This document shows, piece by piece, positions 26,286-35,512 of a stretch of DNA of 64,000 bases. The translations under genes and the position numbers were made by a program. The stretch's first letter is position 1; every line of letters starts with the position of its first letter. The notes beneath the pieces are model-generated. The model was not told the origin of the DNA and did not search any database. It saw only the letters and a list, made by a program, of their open reading frames with translations. Source of the DNA: Epilithonimonas hominis (GTDB taxonomy: Bacteria > Bacteroidota > Bacteroidia > Flavobacteriales > Weeksellaceae); assembly GCF_003730015.1 (NCBI RefSeq), contig NZ_RJTU01000013.1, forward strand, positions 1-64,000. The letters run 5' to 3'.

Positions 26286-29200
26286 ATGAAGAACATCTAT
26301 TATTTCTTTCTAATTTCATTGACTACAATTTCCTGCTCAGTTCAACAAGCTGATTACGGAAAAAATGTCAAGAATTTTGAAAAGATTTCAACCATAAAAG
26401 ACAGCATCATTCATACATTTTATTTGGTTGGTGATGCTGGGAACCTTGACCAAGACGAAGCTTTCCATAATATGAACATTCTGAAAGATTCATTGTCCAA
26501 AGCTTCTGAAAATAGCACACTAATTTTTCTCGGCGATAATATCTATCCAGCAGGAATGCCAAAAAAAGAAGATAAAGAAAGAGGTTTGGCTGAGAAAAAA
26601 ATGGATAACCAAATTTCATTATCCAATCAATTCAAAGGAAAAACGATTTTCATTCCCGGAAATCACGATTGGTACAACAACGGGATTAAAGGTCTGAAGC
26701 GAGAAGAAGATTATGTCATAGAAAAGTTAGGCGACAAATCTGCTTTCGCACCAAGAAACGGTTGTCCCATCGAAACCAGAAAAATCAACAAAAAACTAAC
26801 TTTGATTCTCGTGGATACAGAATGGGTTTTAGCCAATTGGGACAAAAATCCTGGCATCAATGAAAAATGTGACATCAAAACCCGAGAAGATTTCTACTCA
26901 GAATTCGAAGACCAATTGAATAAAAATCAAAACAGAACAATTGTCGTTGCAACGCATCATCCTTTGGTTACAAACGGTTCTCACGGCGGATATTACTCTT
27001 GGAAAAAGCAGGTTTTTCCTTTGGAAAATAAAATTCCTCTTCCAATTTTAGGTTCCATCATCAATTTAACAAGAGCAACCGGTGGGATCACGCATCAGGA
27101 TATCAGTAATCAGAATTATAAAAACTTGTCCGATAGACTCAAAACTTTGATTAGCGGACGAAAAAATGTAGTTGTAGTTTCTGGCCACGACCACAATCTG
27201 CAATACATCGAGCAAGGTGATATCAGGCAAATCATCAGCGGAGCAGGCTCCAAAACCGAATCTGCAAAAGCCGTTAAAGAAAATGATTTCTCATTCGGAA
27301 AGAATGGTTATGCTGAATTGAAAATTTCAAAATCTGGAAATGCAGAAGTGAGTTTTTATAACCTTAATCCTGAAAAATCAGAATTGTTATTCAGAAAAAC
27401 GGTTCTTGGAACCGAAGAAAAAACTTCCAAAGATTACCCGAAAAACTTCTCGGAATATACAAAGGCTTCAGTCTATGATTCATCAATGACCAAGAAAAGT
27501 AAACTCTACGAATTTCTTTGGGGAAAACATTACAGAGATTATTATTCTAAGAAAGTCGATGTTAAGAACCTAGGTCTGGACACACTTTTCGGAGGTGTGA
27601 AAACCGATAGAGCAGGAGGTGGACATCAAACCAAATCACTTCGTTTGGAAACCAAAACAGGAAATGAGTATGTAATCAGAGCACTCAAAAAAAGTGGTGT
27701 TAGATTTTTGCAGGCTGTTGCGTTCAAAAATCAATATGTAGTAGATGATTTTGATGGAAGTTATGCAGACAAATTTTTGCTTGATTTTTATACAACTTCT
27801 CATCCTTACACACCTTTGGCAATTGGTGAAATGTCAGATAAATTGGGAATTCGTCATACAACACCTGAACTTTTTTACATTCCGAAACAGAAGACTTTGA
27901 AAAATTTCAATGAGACTTTTGGTGACGAATTGTATTATCTCGAAGACAGACCAATGGAAACTGAAGAAAATCCAAATAAAGTTATCGGAACTGATGAAGT
28001 CATCCTGAATCTTGCCAAAGATGAAAAGTATAAAATGGATGAAAAAGCTTGGATAAAAGCACGTTTGTTCGATATGTTGATTGGCGATTGGGACAGACAT
28101 CACGACCAATGGAAATTCGAAGCTAAAAAAGAAAACGGAGATGTGATTTACAGCCCGATTCCGAAAGACAGAGACCAAGCATTTTCAAAATATGATGGAT
28201 TGATTTTGTCTTTGGTAATGAGAATTCCTGATTTGAGACATATGCAAGGATTTGATAATAAAATCAGAGATATTAAATGGTTCAATCGCGAACCTTATCC
28301 TTTGGATCTAGCTTTTACAAAAAATTCTAGTGAAAAAGATTGGTTGGAAGTTGCCGATTTTATTCAAAATAATTTAACTGAAAATGATATCAGAAAAGCA
28401 TTTGAAAATTTGCCGAAAGAAACTCAGGATAAAGTTTCCGAAGATTTGATTCAGAAATTGTTGATTCGTAAAGGTGATTTGAAAAAATATGCTTCGGATT
28501 ATTTTAGATTCTTGGAAAGAAAAGTGATGCTGACAGGAACGGATAAAAAGGATAAAATTATTGTCACAAGATTGCCAAACAACGAAACCGAAATCAAAAT
28601 CTATCGTTTGAAAAAATCAGGTGAAGAATTGGAATCTTCCAAAATTTATTCAGGAAAAGAAACCAAAGAAATCTGGATTTATGCGCTTTCTGATGATGAC
28701 GAATTTGTTGTGGAAGGAAAACCAAAATCGAGTATCAAAGTTAGATTATTAGGCGGTTTGGATGAAGATAAATACACAGTTTCCAATGCTAAAAACTTGA
28801 GAATCTATGATTACAAAAGCAAGAAAAATAACTTTGAAAATAAAGGAAAAGCTAATGTAACTTTAACCGACGATTACGATATCAATCAATATAATTACAA
28901 AAAACCGAAATATAACAGCACTTTGGTAATGCCAAATTTGGGTTTCAATCCTGATGATGCGCTTTCTTTTGGAGTTGTCGGAACTTATATTGTGAACAAT
29001 TTTGTGCAAAATCCTTTTTCTCAAAAACATCAGTTAAAAGCCAATTATTTTACAGGAACCAAAGGTTACGAGTTGGCTTACCAAGGCATTTTTCCGCAGT
29101 TGACAGGCGGATGGTTTTATGGTTTAGATGCGAGAGTTACGAGTTCGCATTACATCAGAAATTTCTACGGAATAGGGAACGAAACTGTTAATTTGAATGA

Positions 29201-29954
29201 AGAATTTGGAAATCGATTTACGAATGTTAGAGCGAAAGAATTAGGCGTTTCACCCTCTATAAATTGGGAAAAAAATGCGGTGATGTTTTCAGCAAAGTTG
29301 AATTATGAAACGTTGAAAGTTGACAGAACGGATAACCGTTACGTTTCAATTCCTGGTATAGTAAATGCTGATGTTTTTGATACAAAACAGTTTGGAGGTG
29401 CGGAATTGAAATTCGTGTTCGAAAATTATGATAGCAAAGCCAACCCAAAGCTGGGAATGAAATTTGACATTACCTCTGGCTGGAAAATTAATCTTGAGGA
29501 TGGGAAAAGGCAGTTGCCATATCTGGAAACAGGTATTGGATTTATGCATTATGTAACCAGTGATCAAAAGCTTGTATTTTCTTCCTATGCTAAGGCAAAA
29601 TGGCTGCTAAGTAATGATTATGAATTTTACCAGATGTCTACATTGGGCGGGAATAAAAATCTTCGCGGATTCCGTTTCAACAGATTTTACGGGAAAAACT
29701 CTTTTTATAATTCTAGCGATCTTCGTTACGATATAGGTAAATTGAATAATTCATTTTTGCCGGTTGGTTATGGTATTTTCGGAGGTTTTGATATTGGTAG
29801 AGTTTGGAATCCTGGTGAGATTTCTGACAAATGGCATAGTGCTTATGGTGGCGGTGTTTGGATTAATATGATGGATATAGTGTCAGTCAATGCATCCTAT
29901 TTTCAATCTGTAGATGGTGGAAGAGTAATGCTGAGTCTGGGCGGAACATTTTAA
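26286..29954 (+). CDS. Metallophosphoesterase / kinase-like / outer-membrane beta-barrel fusion
   Basis: A 1222-residue envelope protein. A lipoprotein-type signal ends at Cys17 (TTISCS). Residues 40-370 are a calcineurin-like phosphoesterase: VGDAGN, GDNIYP near 83, GNHDWYNNG near 125, THHP near 223, SGHDHN near 299. Residues 430-760 include GGGHQTKSLRL followed by YVIRALKK, then GDWDRHHDQW near 600 and PKDRDQAF near 625, resembling the Lys, catalytic Asp and metal-binding Asp of HipA/Fam20-type kinases; this part is inference. Residues 875-1222 are Gly/aromatic beta strands ending in a surface-antigen-like (Omp85-type) barrel closing with SLGGTF, a typical C-terminal strand with final Phe. 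The substrate is unknown. Confidence 0.82.
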   Translation: MKNIYYFFLISLTTISCSVQQADYGKNVKNFEKISTIKDSIIHTFYLVGDAGNLDQDEAFHNMNILKDSLSKASENSTLIFLGDNIYPAGMPKKEDKERGLAEKKMDNQISLSNQFKGKTIFIPGNHDWYNNGIKGLKREEDYVIEKLGDKSAFAPRNGCPIETRKINKKLTLILVDTEWVLANWDKNPGINEKCDIKTREDFYSEFEDQLNKNQNRTIVVATHHPLVTNGSHGGYYSWKKQVFPLENKIPLPILGSIINLTRATGGITHQDISNQNYKNLSDRLKTLISGRKNVVVVSGHDHNLQYIEQGDIRQIISGAGSKTESAKAVKENDFSFGKNGYAELKISKSGNAEVSFYNLNPEKSELLFRKTVLGTEEKTSKDYPKNFSEYTKASVYDSSMTKKSKLYEFLWGKHYRDYYSKKVDVKNLGLDTLFGGVKTDRAGGGHQTKSLRLETKTGNEYVIRALKKSGVRFLQAVAFKNQYVVDDFDGSYADKFLLDFYTTSHPYTPLAIGEMSDKLGIRHTTPELFYIPKQKTLKNFNETFGDELYYLEDRPMETEENPNKVIGTDEVILNLAKDEKYKMDEKAWIKARLFDMLIGDWDRHHDQWKFEAKKENGDVIYSPIPKDRDQAFSKYDGLILSLVMRIPDLRHMQGFDNKIRDIKWFNREPYPLDLAFTKNSSEKDWLEVADFIQNNLTENDIRKAFENLPKETQDKVSEDLIQKLLIRKGDLKKYASDYFRFLERKVMLTGTDKKDKIIVTRLPNNETEIKIYRLKKSGEELESSKIYSGKETKEIWIYALSDDDEFVVEGKPKSSIKVRLLGGLDEDKYTVSNAKNLRIYDYKSKKNNFENKGKANVTLTDDYDINQYNYKKPKYNSTLVMPNLGFNPDDALSFGVVGTYIVNNFVQNPFSQKHQLKANYFTGTKGYELAYQGIFPQLTGGWFYGLDARVTSSHYIRNFYGIGNETVNLNEEFGNRFTNVRAKELGVSPSINWEKNAVMFSAKLNYETLKVDRTDNRYVSIPGIVNADVFDTKQFGGAELKFVFENYDSKANPKLGMKFDITSGWKINLEDGKRQLPYLETGIGFMHYVTSDQKLVFSSYAKAKWLLSNDYEFYQMSTLGGNKNLRGFRFNRFYGKNSFYNSSDLRYDIGKLNNSFLPVGYGIFGGFDIGRVWNPGEISDKWHSAYGGGVWINMMDIVSVNASYFQSVDGGRVMLSLGGTF

Positions 29955-29965
29955 AATGATTCTAT

Positions 29966-30826
29966 TTATTTCAACTTCAATTGATAAAGATTTCCAGAAG
30001 ATTTCTTACTACCTTCATCGGTCATCAAAATTGTATTTTCATCTTTGAAACACAAACCTTCTTTTTGTGTATGATGATTTAATTCAATTTTTTCGACTTT
30101 TCCGGATAGGAAATTGTTGCCTTTCCAATTGGTGAAAATCCAAATTTTATCTGAGCTTAAAATCGCCACTTTATCTTTATTTGGGCTGATATCTGCACTT
30201 GTCACAGCACAATTATTGAATTGTTCACAAGTCACAAAACTTCCGATTTTCTTGGCGGGTAATTTCTGAGCTGAATTATTTTCAACTTCATATAAAACAG
30301 TTGTCCCGTCAAATTTCGAGCTTCTGTTTTTTGTGAAAAGATAAAATTTGTTGTCATGGATAAAGAAAGATTCTACATCAAAAATCCGGTCTTTTTTCTT
30401 TGGCGGAAATTCTGTTTGCTCGGGATAATAAAACTGAACAATAGATTCTGCTTTAGTTTCATCTTTATTAAGGTCAGCAGCGTTGATTTTATAAATGGCT
30501 AAGTTCTGTCTTTCGTTATCATTATTTCCAAAATCTCCGATATAAATATTGCCTTCATCATCAGAAGTGAGATCTTCCCAATCGTTATTTTCAACATTGG
30601 TGATTCTGATTTTCTTTTGCAGTTCGCCTTTTTCATTGACACCAAAAAGAATATTATGATTATGATTGTCTTCAATTGTCCAAATCAAAGGCGAAGCTTT
30701 TGAGATTTCACAAGCCGAAGCTTCTTTCAGTTTTTTTGGAAGGTTTGCCAATGTTGAAAAATTTTCCTGAGTCTGGGAACAGGAAAATGTGATGGATAAT
30801 AATGCTAAAAAAGAAAGTGCTTTCAT
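29966..30826 (-). CDS. Lipoprotein of unknown function, beta-propeller-like
   Basis: A 286-residue lipoprotein with signal MKALSFLALLSITFSCSQ (lipid-bearing Cys in FSCS). The body carries NNDWEDLTSDDEGNIYIGD, FGNNDNERQNLAIYKI, FYYPEQTEFPPKK, KFYLFTKNRSS and TSADISPNKDKVAIL, suggesting propeller blades. It is a distant paralog of the protein at 17888-18766. It is convergent with the phosphoesterase/barrel gene, 11 bp apart, so the two probably end in the same short spacer. The function is unknown. Confidence 0.78.
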   Translation of the reverse strand: MKALSFLALLSITFSCSQTQENFSTLANLPKKLKEASACEISKASPLIWTIEDNHNHNILFGVNEKGELQKKIRITNVENNDWEDLTSDDEGNIYIGDFGNNDNERQNLAIYKINAADLNKDETKAESIVQFYYPEQTEFPPKKKDRIFDVESFFIHDNKFYLFTKNRSSKFDGTTVLYEVENNSAQKLPAKKIGSFVTCEQFNNCAVTSADISPNKDKVAILSSDKIWIFTNWKGNNFLSGKVEKIELNHHTQKEGLCFKDENTILMTDEGSKKSSGNLYQLKLK

Positions 30827-30920
30827 AGGATGAAATTACAAAAAATTGCAGAATCATAATTGGAATACTGATTAATATTTATTTGCCAGTTTTTTCTTAT
30901 TTTAATTGAAATTTTAGAAA

Positions 30921-32213
30921 ATGAAACTTACAGATTTTTTTAATCTTCATATTGGAGAAGAAGAACCTAAGAAAGTATTGGAAAATGTCATAGCCAATAT
31001 CTCTTTCAGAGGCGCTTCTCTTTGGATTTTGGCTTGCGCAATACTGATAGCTTCGGTTGGTCTGAATGTTAATTCAACTGCCGTTATTATTGGTGCGATG
31101 CTGATTTCTCCTTTGATGGGACCTATTGTGGGCGCAGGTTTTGCTTTGGCAACTTACGACTTCGTATTGCTTAAAAAATCGGGAAAAAACCTGTTGATTG
31201 CTACGGTTGTGAGCTTGTCGGTTTCAGCAGTCTACTTTTATATCAGTCCATTTAAAGAAGTGCAGTCTGAACTTTTGGCGAGAACATCGCCGAATATTTA
31301 TGATGTTCTTATAGCTTTCTTTGGTGGGATCGTTGGTGCCATTTCGATTACCCGAGTCGAAAAAGGAAATCCAATTCCAGGTGTAGCAATTGCCACGGCA
31401 CTTATGCCGCCCCTTTGCACAGCGGGATTTGGTCTTGCAACTTTTAATTTTACTTTTTTTGCAGGTGCATTTTATCTTTATATCATCAATTGTTTTTTTA
31501 TCTGTATTTCTACATTTTTTATCATCAAGTTTCTGAATTATCAACCTGTAAAATGGACCAATAAAATCTATGAAAGACGTATCAAATACGGTATTTCTTT
31601 TTTGATATTAGTGATGATAATTCCTAGCTTTTATCTGGCTTATAATCTGTTGAATCAGAAAAAGTTTTCTGAAAATGTAGAAAGATATATTTCTTCTGAG
31701 TTTACAGACAAAGGCTACACGATGATTTATAAAAAGTTAAGCTATAACAGTAATCCCAGAAAGATTGAACTCGCTTTCCTTTCTCAGAAATTTGACAGTT
31801 TAACGTTAAAAAGATTGAACAAGGATTTGGAAATTTTTGGGTTGAGCAATACTGAATTAATTATCAAGCAAGACGCTTCTGATATCAAATCGGAAATTTT
31901 GAAGGAAATCAATTTGCAAAACACTAATATATCCGAAAAGGATTTGAAAATTAATGAGCTTCAGACCGCGCTCAGCGAGTATCAAATCAATAATCCGGAA
32001 CTGGTATCAGAAATCAATATCTTATTTCCTGAGATCCAGAATGTAGCTTTCGGGAAAATGCAGGATTTTGTAACAAAAGATTCTGTGACTGTAAAGACTT
32101 ATCTTATTTATAAATCAGATAAAAATATTGATGAAAACAGACTAAGACTTTGGCTGGAAAATAAAATGAAAACCAAAAATTTGATTTTAATTAAAAATGG
32201 CAGTGATAAATAA
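30921..32213 (+). CDS. DUF389 family membrane protein
   Basis: A 430-residue inner-membrane protein. The first 230 residues hold the DUF389 domain with about six helices and the conserved stretches VIIGAMLISPLMGPIVGAGFA, ARTSPNIYDVLIAFFGGIVGA and GVAIATALMPPLCTAGFG. The C-terminal half is a soluble helical region with a heptad-like segment (LQNTNISEKDLKINELQTAL). DUF389 proteins are widespread, with no settled function; a transport-related role is often suggested. It is convergent with queA and shares a bidirectional terminator with it. Confidence 0.88.
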   Translation: MKLTDFFNLHIGEEEPKKVLENVIANISFRGASLWILACAILIASVGLNVNSTAVIIGAMLISPLMGPIVGAGFALATYDFVLLKKSGKNLLIATVVSLSVSAVYFYISPFKEVQSELLARTSPNIYDVLIAFFGGIVGAISITRVEKGNPIPGVAIATALMPPLCTAGFGLATFNFTFFAGAFYLYIINCFFICISTFFIIKFLNYQPVKWTNKIYERRIKYGISFLILVMIIPSFYLAYNLLNQKKFSENVERYISSEFTDKGYTMIYKKLSYNSNPRKIELAFLSQKFDSLTLKRLNKDLEIFGLSNTELIIKQDASDIKSEILKEINLQNTNISEKDLKINELQTALSEYQINNPELVSEINILFPEIQNVAFGKMQDFVTKDSVTVKTYLIYKSDKNIDENRLRLWLENKMKTKNLILIKNGSDK

Positions 32214-32250
32214 AAAAAATGCACAACTTTGACAGTTGTGCATTTTTTTT
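32211..32250. terminator. Bidirectional terminator between DUF389 gene and queA
   Basis: Stem ATGCACAACT / AGTTGTGCAT with a 5-nt loop, eight A on one side and eight T on the other, serving both convergent genes. Confidence 0.92.
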
Positions 32251-32266
32251 TAAGTTTATTTAAATC

Positions 32267-33316
32267 CTAAAGAATCAGCATTGCGTCTCCGTAAGAATAG
32301 AATTTATATTTTTCCTTCACAGCTTCTTCATAAGCTCTCATGATGAAATCTTTATTGGCAAAAGCAGCAATCATCATAATAAGAGTAGACTTCGGCGTGT
32401 GGAAGTTGGTAATCATTGCATTCGCAACACCAAAATCGTGTGGCGGATAGATGAATTTGTTTGTCCAGCCTCTGTAAGCCGATATTTTTTTGTTAGAAGA
32501 AACAGATGTTTCCAAAGCTCTCATTGTAGTTGTTCCAACGGCGCAAACTCTGCGTCCTTCTTCTACAGCTCTGTTGATGATCTCAGCATTTTTCTCGTCA
32601 ATGATAGCTTCTTCAGATTCCATTTTGTGCTTGGACAGATCTTCCACTTCAATTGGATTGAAAGTTCCTAAACCAACGTGAAGTGTGATTTCTGCAAAAT
32701 CAATTCCTTTGATCTCCAGTCTTTTCATCAGATGTTTTGAAAAGTGCAAACCAGCAGTTGGCGCCGCCACAGCACCTTCTACTTTTGCGTAGATTGTCTG
32801 ATATCTTTCTGCATCTTCTGGCTCTACCTCTCTTTTGATGTATTTTGGAAGTGGTGTTTCTCCAAGTTCTGTCAGTTTTGCACGGAATTCTTCGTAAGAA
32901 CCATCAAACAAGAATCTCAATGTTCTTCCTCTAGAAGTTGTGTTGTCAATAACTTCTGCAACCAAAGATTCATCTTCTGTAAAGAATAATTTATTCCCGA
33001 TTCTGATTTTTCTTGCAGGATCTACCAAAACATCCCAAACACGAGTTTCAGCATCTAGTTCTCTCAACAAGAAAACTTCAATCTTAGCTCCTGTTTTTTC
33101 CTTGTTGCCGTATAATCTTGCAGGAAAAACTTTTGTATTGTTAAAAATGAAAAGGTCTTTTTCATCAAAATAATCAATAACATCTTTGAATAAACGGTGC
33201 TCTATGGTTTCTGTTTTTCTGTCCAGAACCATTAATCTTGCTTCGTCACGGTTTTCTGATGGATGTTCTGCCAATAGTTCAGGTGGCAGATTGAAATTAA
33301 AATCAGATGTTTTCAT
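32267..33316 (-). CDS. queA: S-adenosylmethionine:tRNA ribosyltransferase-isomerase
   Basis: QueA, 349 residues, builds epoxyqueuosine in tRNA by transferring the ribosyl part of SAM to preQ1 at the wobble base. Typical sequence: [20 protein letters not shown] at the N-terminus, [38 protein letters not shown] and [13 protein letters not shown]. The frame extends upstream to 33391 but the ATG at 33316 gives the family start [17 protein letters not shown] strong promoter lies upstream. Confidence 0.97.
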   Translation of the reverse strand: MKTSDFNFNLPPELLAEHPSENRDEARLMVLDRKTETIEHRLFKDVIDYFDEKDLFIFNNTKVFPARLYGNKEKTGAKIEVFLLRELDAETRVWDVLVDPARKIRIGNKLFFTEDESLVAEVIDNTTSRGRTLRFLFDGSYEEFRAKLTELGETPLPKYIKREVEPEDAERYQTIYAKVEGAVAAPTAGLHFSKHLMKRLEIKGIDFAEITLHVGLGTFNPIEVEDLSKHKMESEEAIIDEKNAEIINRAVEEGRRVCAVGTTTMRALETSVSSNKKISAYRGWTNKFIYPPHDFGVANAMITNFHTPKSTLIMMIAAFANKDFIMRAYEEAVKEKYKFYSYGDAMLIL

Positions 33317-33374
33317 AAAATTTACGGATTTTACTTTTTTGCAGGATAACCTGCAGTTAAAAAATTTGGAAGTG

Positions 33375-33405
33375 CAAAGATACAACATCACAATGCGATT
33401 GTCAA
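33375..33405 (-). promoter_or_regulatory. Promoter of queA
   Basis: On the minus strand TTGAC (its TTG at 33405-33403) is followed after 20 bp by TATCTTTG (33382-33375). Both elements and the spacing match the Bacteroidota -33/-7 consensus. The leader is about 55 nt. Confidence 0.75.
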
Positions 33406-33553
33406 GTAATTATCAATATTTAGAAAAGATATTTGGAATGGGAATCATTTAGATAACTTTTTTTATAAATTATTTATCAGATTTGGTTTTATCTACTAAA
33501 AACAATTAAATTAGTGCAATAAAAAGTTGTTTTGTCAATTAATTTGCTTTGTT

Positions 33554-35368
33554 ATGAATATCGAAAACGAAAATCCTGAGAATGAAAATGCAAACCCAGA
33601 AATCAATTCTACTGAAAATCAGACTGTAAAAGCGACGGCTGAACCATTGCATTCAGATTCAGAATCAGAAACCGAAAAGCCTGAAACCGAAATTACAGAA
33701 GAAGATTTTTCTCATCTTTCTATCAGTGAAACGTTGGATGAAATGGAAAAAATTGTTAATAAAGATGATACTTCATCATTTTCCAAACAATTCAGCAGTC
33801 TTCGGGATCACGCCAATCATAAAATTGCAGATGAAACTGAAGATAAAAAACACGATTATCTGGAACAGGGTAATCCCGAAGAACATTTCGAATTCCATCA
33901 TCCGGAATCGTCAAGACTTTCCGCTTTGGTGAACATATTTAGGGAAAAACAAGATAAATTCCACAAGCAGCAGGAAGCAGAACATCATCAAAATCTCGAA
34001 GAACGTTTGGCTATTATCGAAAGGCTGAAGAATCTCTATACATCTTCCGAGCCTGGCGTTAATCTTTTCAAAGCGATCAGGGAAATCAAAGAAGCCTGGG
34101 GAAATGCTGGCCAGGTTGCCAAATCAGAATTTAAAAATCTCAACAATAATTATTTCCATCATCTTAAAATGTTTAACGAGATGTTGGATCTCAATAAAGA
34201 ATACCTGGAGCAGGAGTTTGCTCATAATCTTGAAAAAAGACAGCATATCATCCAGAGAGCAAAGGAACTTCTGGATGAGAATGTGGTTCAGAAAGCACTC
34301 AATGAGCTCCAATATCTTCATAAACTCTGGAAGGAAGAAGCGGAACCTGTGGCAGAAGAATTTCGGGAAAAGACTTGGGAAGAGTTCAAAGAGATTTCTA
34401 ATAAAATCCACGAGAGAAAAGCTGAGCTAATTGCCGTGATGGAATCCGATCAGCAGGAAAATCTAGATAAGAAAAACCGGATAATCGAAGAACTTAAAAA
34501 GCTTTCAAACCCGGAAAATATAAATCATACCTACTGGCAGGAAGCTATTAAAAAAGTTGAAGATCTGAGAGCTGATTTCCTTAAAATTGGCGCTGTTCCA
34601 AAAAAAATATCGAATCAAAACTGGACAGATTTTAAGCAGGCTTTGCGCGATTTCAACGCTGCGAAAAATGATTTCTATAAAAATTTGAAAGGTTCGCAAA
34701 TTCATAATTTGGAAGAAAAAATAAAACTTATAAAAACAGCGGAAGATAACATGAACTCCGAAGATTGGGAAATTGTGGTTCCACTGTTCAAAAAACTTCA
34801 AGAGGACTGGAAAAAGATTGGACACGTTCCAAGAAGCCAGGCCAACAAAGTCTGGGATGATTTCCGAAATGCTTGCAATCATTTTTTCAAAAACTACCGA
34901 GAGAAAAACAATGCTACAGGTGATAACTGGAAAGAAAACTATAAAAATAAAAAAGCACTTCTAGATCAACTGAAAGAACTGATGCAGGAAGAGGGTTCTG
35001 TTGAAAAAATAGAGAATATAAAAAATGCCTGGAATGCTATTGGAAAAGTGCCAAAGGATAAATTAGCGATTAATACTGAATTCAATAAAACACTGAGAGA
35101 AAAGCTGAAACTCAATAAAATCAATGAGTTCGATCTGAAAGAAGAAAATCTCTCCGAAAGTCAGCTAACTGATAAAGCAAGAAAGATCAAAAATCAGATT
35201 GCGGATCTAGAAGCGGAAGTGGTACAGCTGGAAAATAATCTTGCATTCTTCAGTTCACCATCACGAGATAATCCTTTACTGAAAGAAACTTACGAAAATC
35301 TAGACAGCAAAAAAGAACAGGTAGAAAGCCTGAAACTATCTCTTCATAACATTATTGCCGGAGAATAA
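33554..35368 (+). CDS. DUF349 domain protein
   Basis: A 604-residue cytoplasmic protein made of an acidic, low-complexity N-terminus (about residues 1-60) and several helical DUF349 repeats. Repeat landmarks with a central Trp recur: IKEAWGNAGQV, LHKLWKEEAEPV, LQEDWKKIGHVPRSQANKVW, IKNAWNAIGKVPK. Highly charged helices at the C-terminus (QIADLEAEVVQLENNLAFF) suggest coiled coil. Homologs are common in Bacteroidota without a known role. The ATG at 33554 is preferred to a TTG at 33527 because the acidic region starts MNIENENPENENAN. Confidence 0.88.
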   Translation: MNIENENPENENANPEINSTENQTVKATAEPLHSDSESETEKPETEITEEDFSHLSISETLDEMEKIVNKDDTSSFSKQFSSLRDHANHKIADETEDKKHDYLEQGNPEEHFEFHHPESSRLSALVNIFREKQDKFHKQQEAEHHQNLEERLAIIERLKNLYTSSEPGVNLFKAIREIKEAWGNAGQVAKSEFKNLNNNYFHHLKMFNEMLDLNKEYLEQEFAHNLEKRQHIIQRAKELLDENVVQKALNELQYLHKLWKEEAEPVAEEFREKTWEEFKEISNKIHERKAELIAVMESDQQENLDKKNRIIEELKKLSNPENINHTYWQEAIKKVEDLRADFLKIGAVPKKISNQNWTDFKQALRDFNAAKNDFYKNLKGSQIHNLEEKIKLIKTAEDNMNSEDWEIVVPLFKKLQEDWKKIGHVPRSQANKVWDDFRNACNHFFKNYREKNNATGDNWKENYKNKKALLDQLKELMQEEGSVEKIENIKNAWNAIGKVPKDKLAINTEFNKTLREKLKLNKINEFDLKEENLSESQLTDKARKIKNQIADLEAEVVQLENNLAFFSSPSRDNPLLKETYENLDSKKEQVESLKLSLHNIIAGE

Positions 35369-35381
35369 TTCTAAAAATATG

Positions 35382-35407
35382 AATCCCCTCTCAAAAGGGG
35401 ATTTTTT
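35382..35407 (+). terminator. Terminator after the DUF349 gene
   Basis: Stem AATCCCCT / AGGGGATT with a 6-nt loop and a T-run. Confidence 0.88.
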
Positions 35408-35512
35408 ATTGGAAGAGGTTTGTTAATAATTATTAATATTCAAATTCAAAAAAATAAATAAAATCTTATAAAAAAATGATATTTTTACGACCCGCTATAT
35501 ACAAATATCGAT

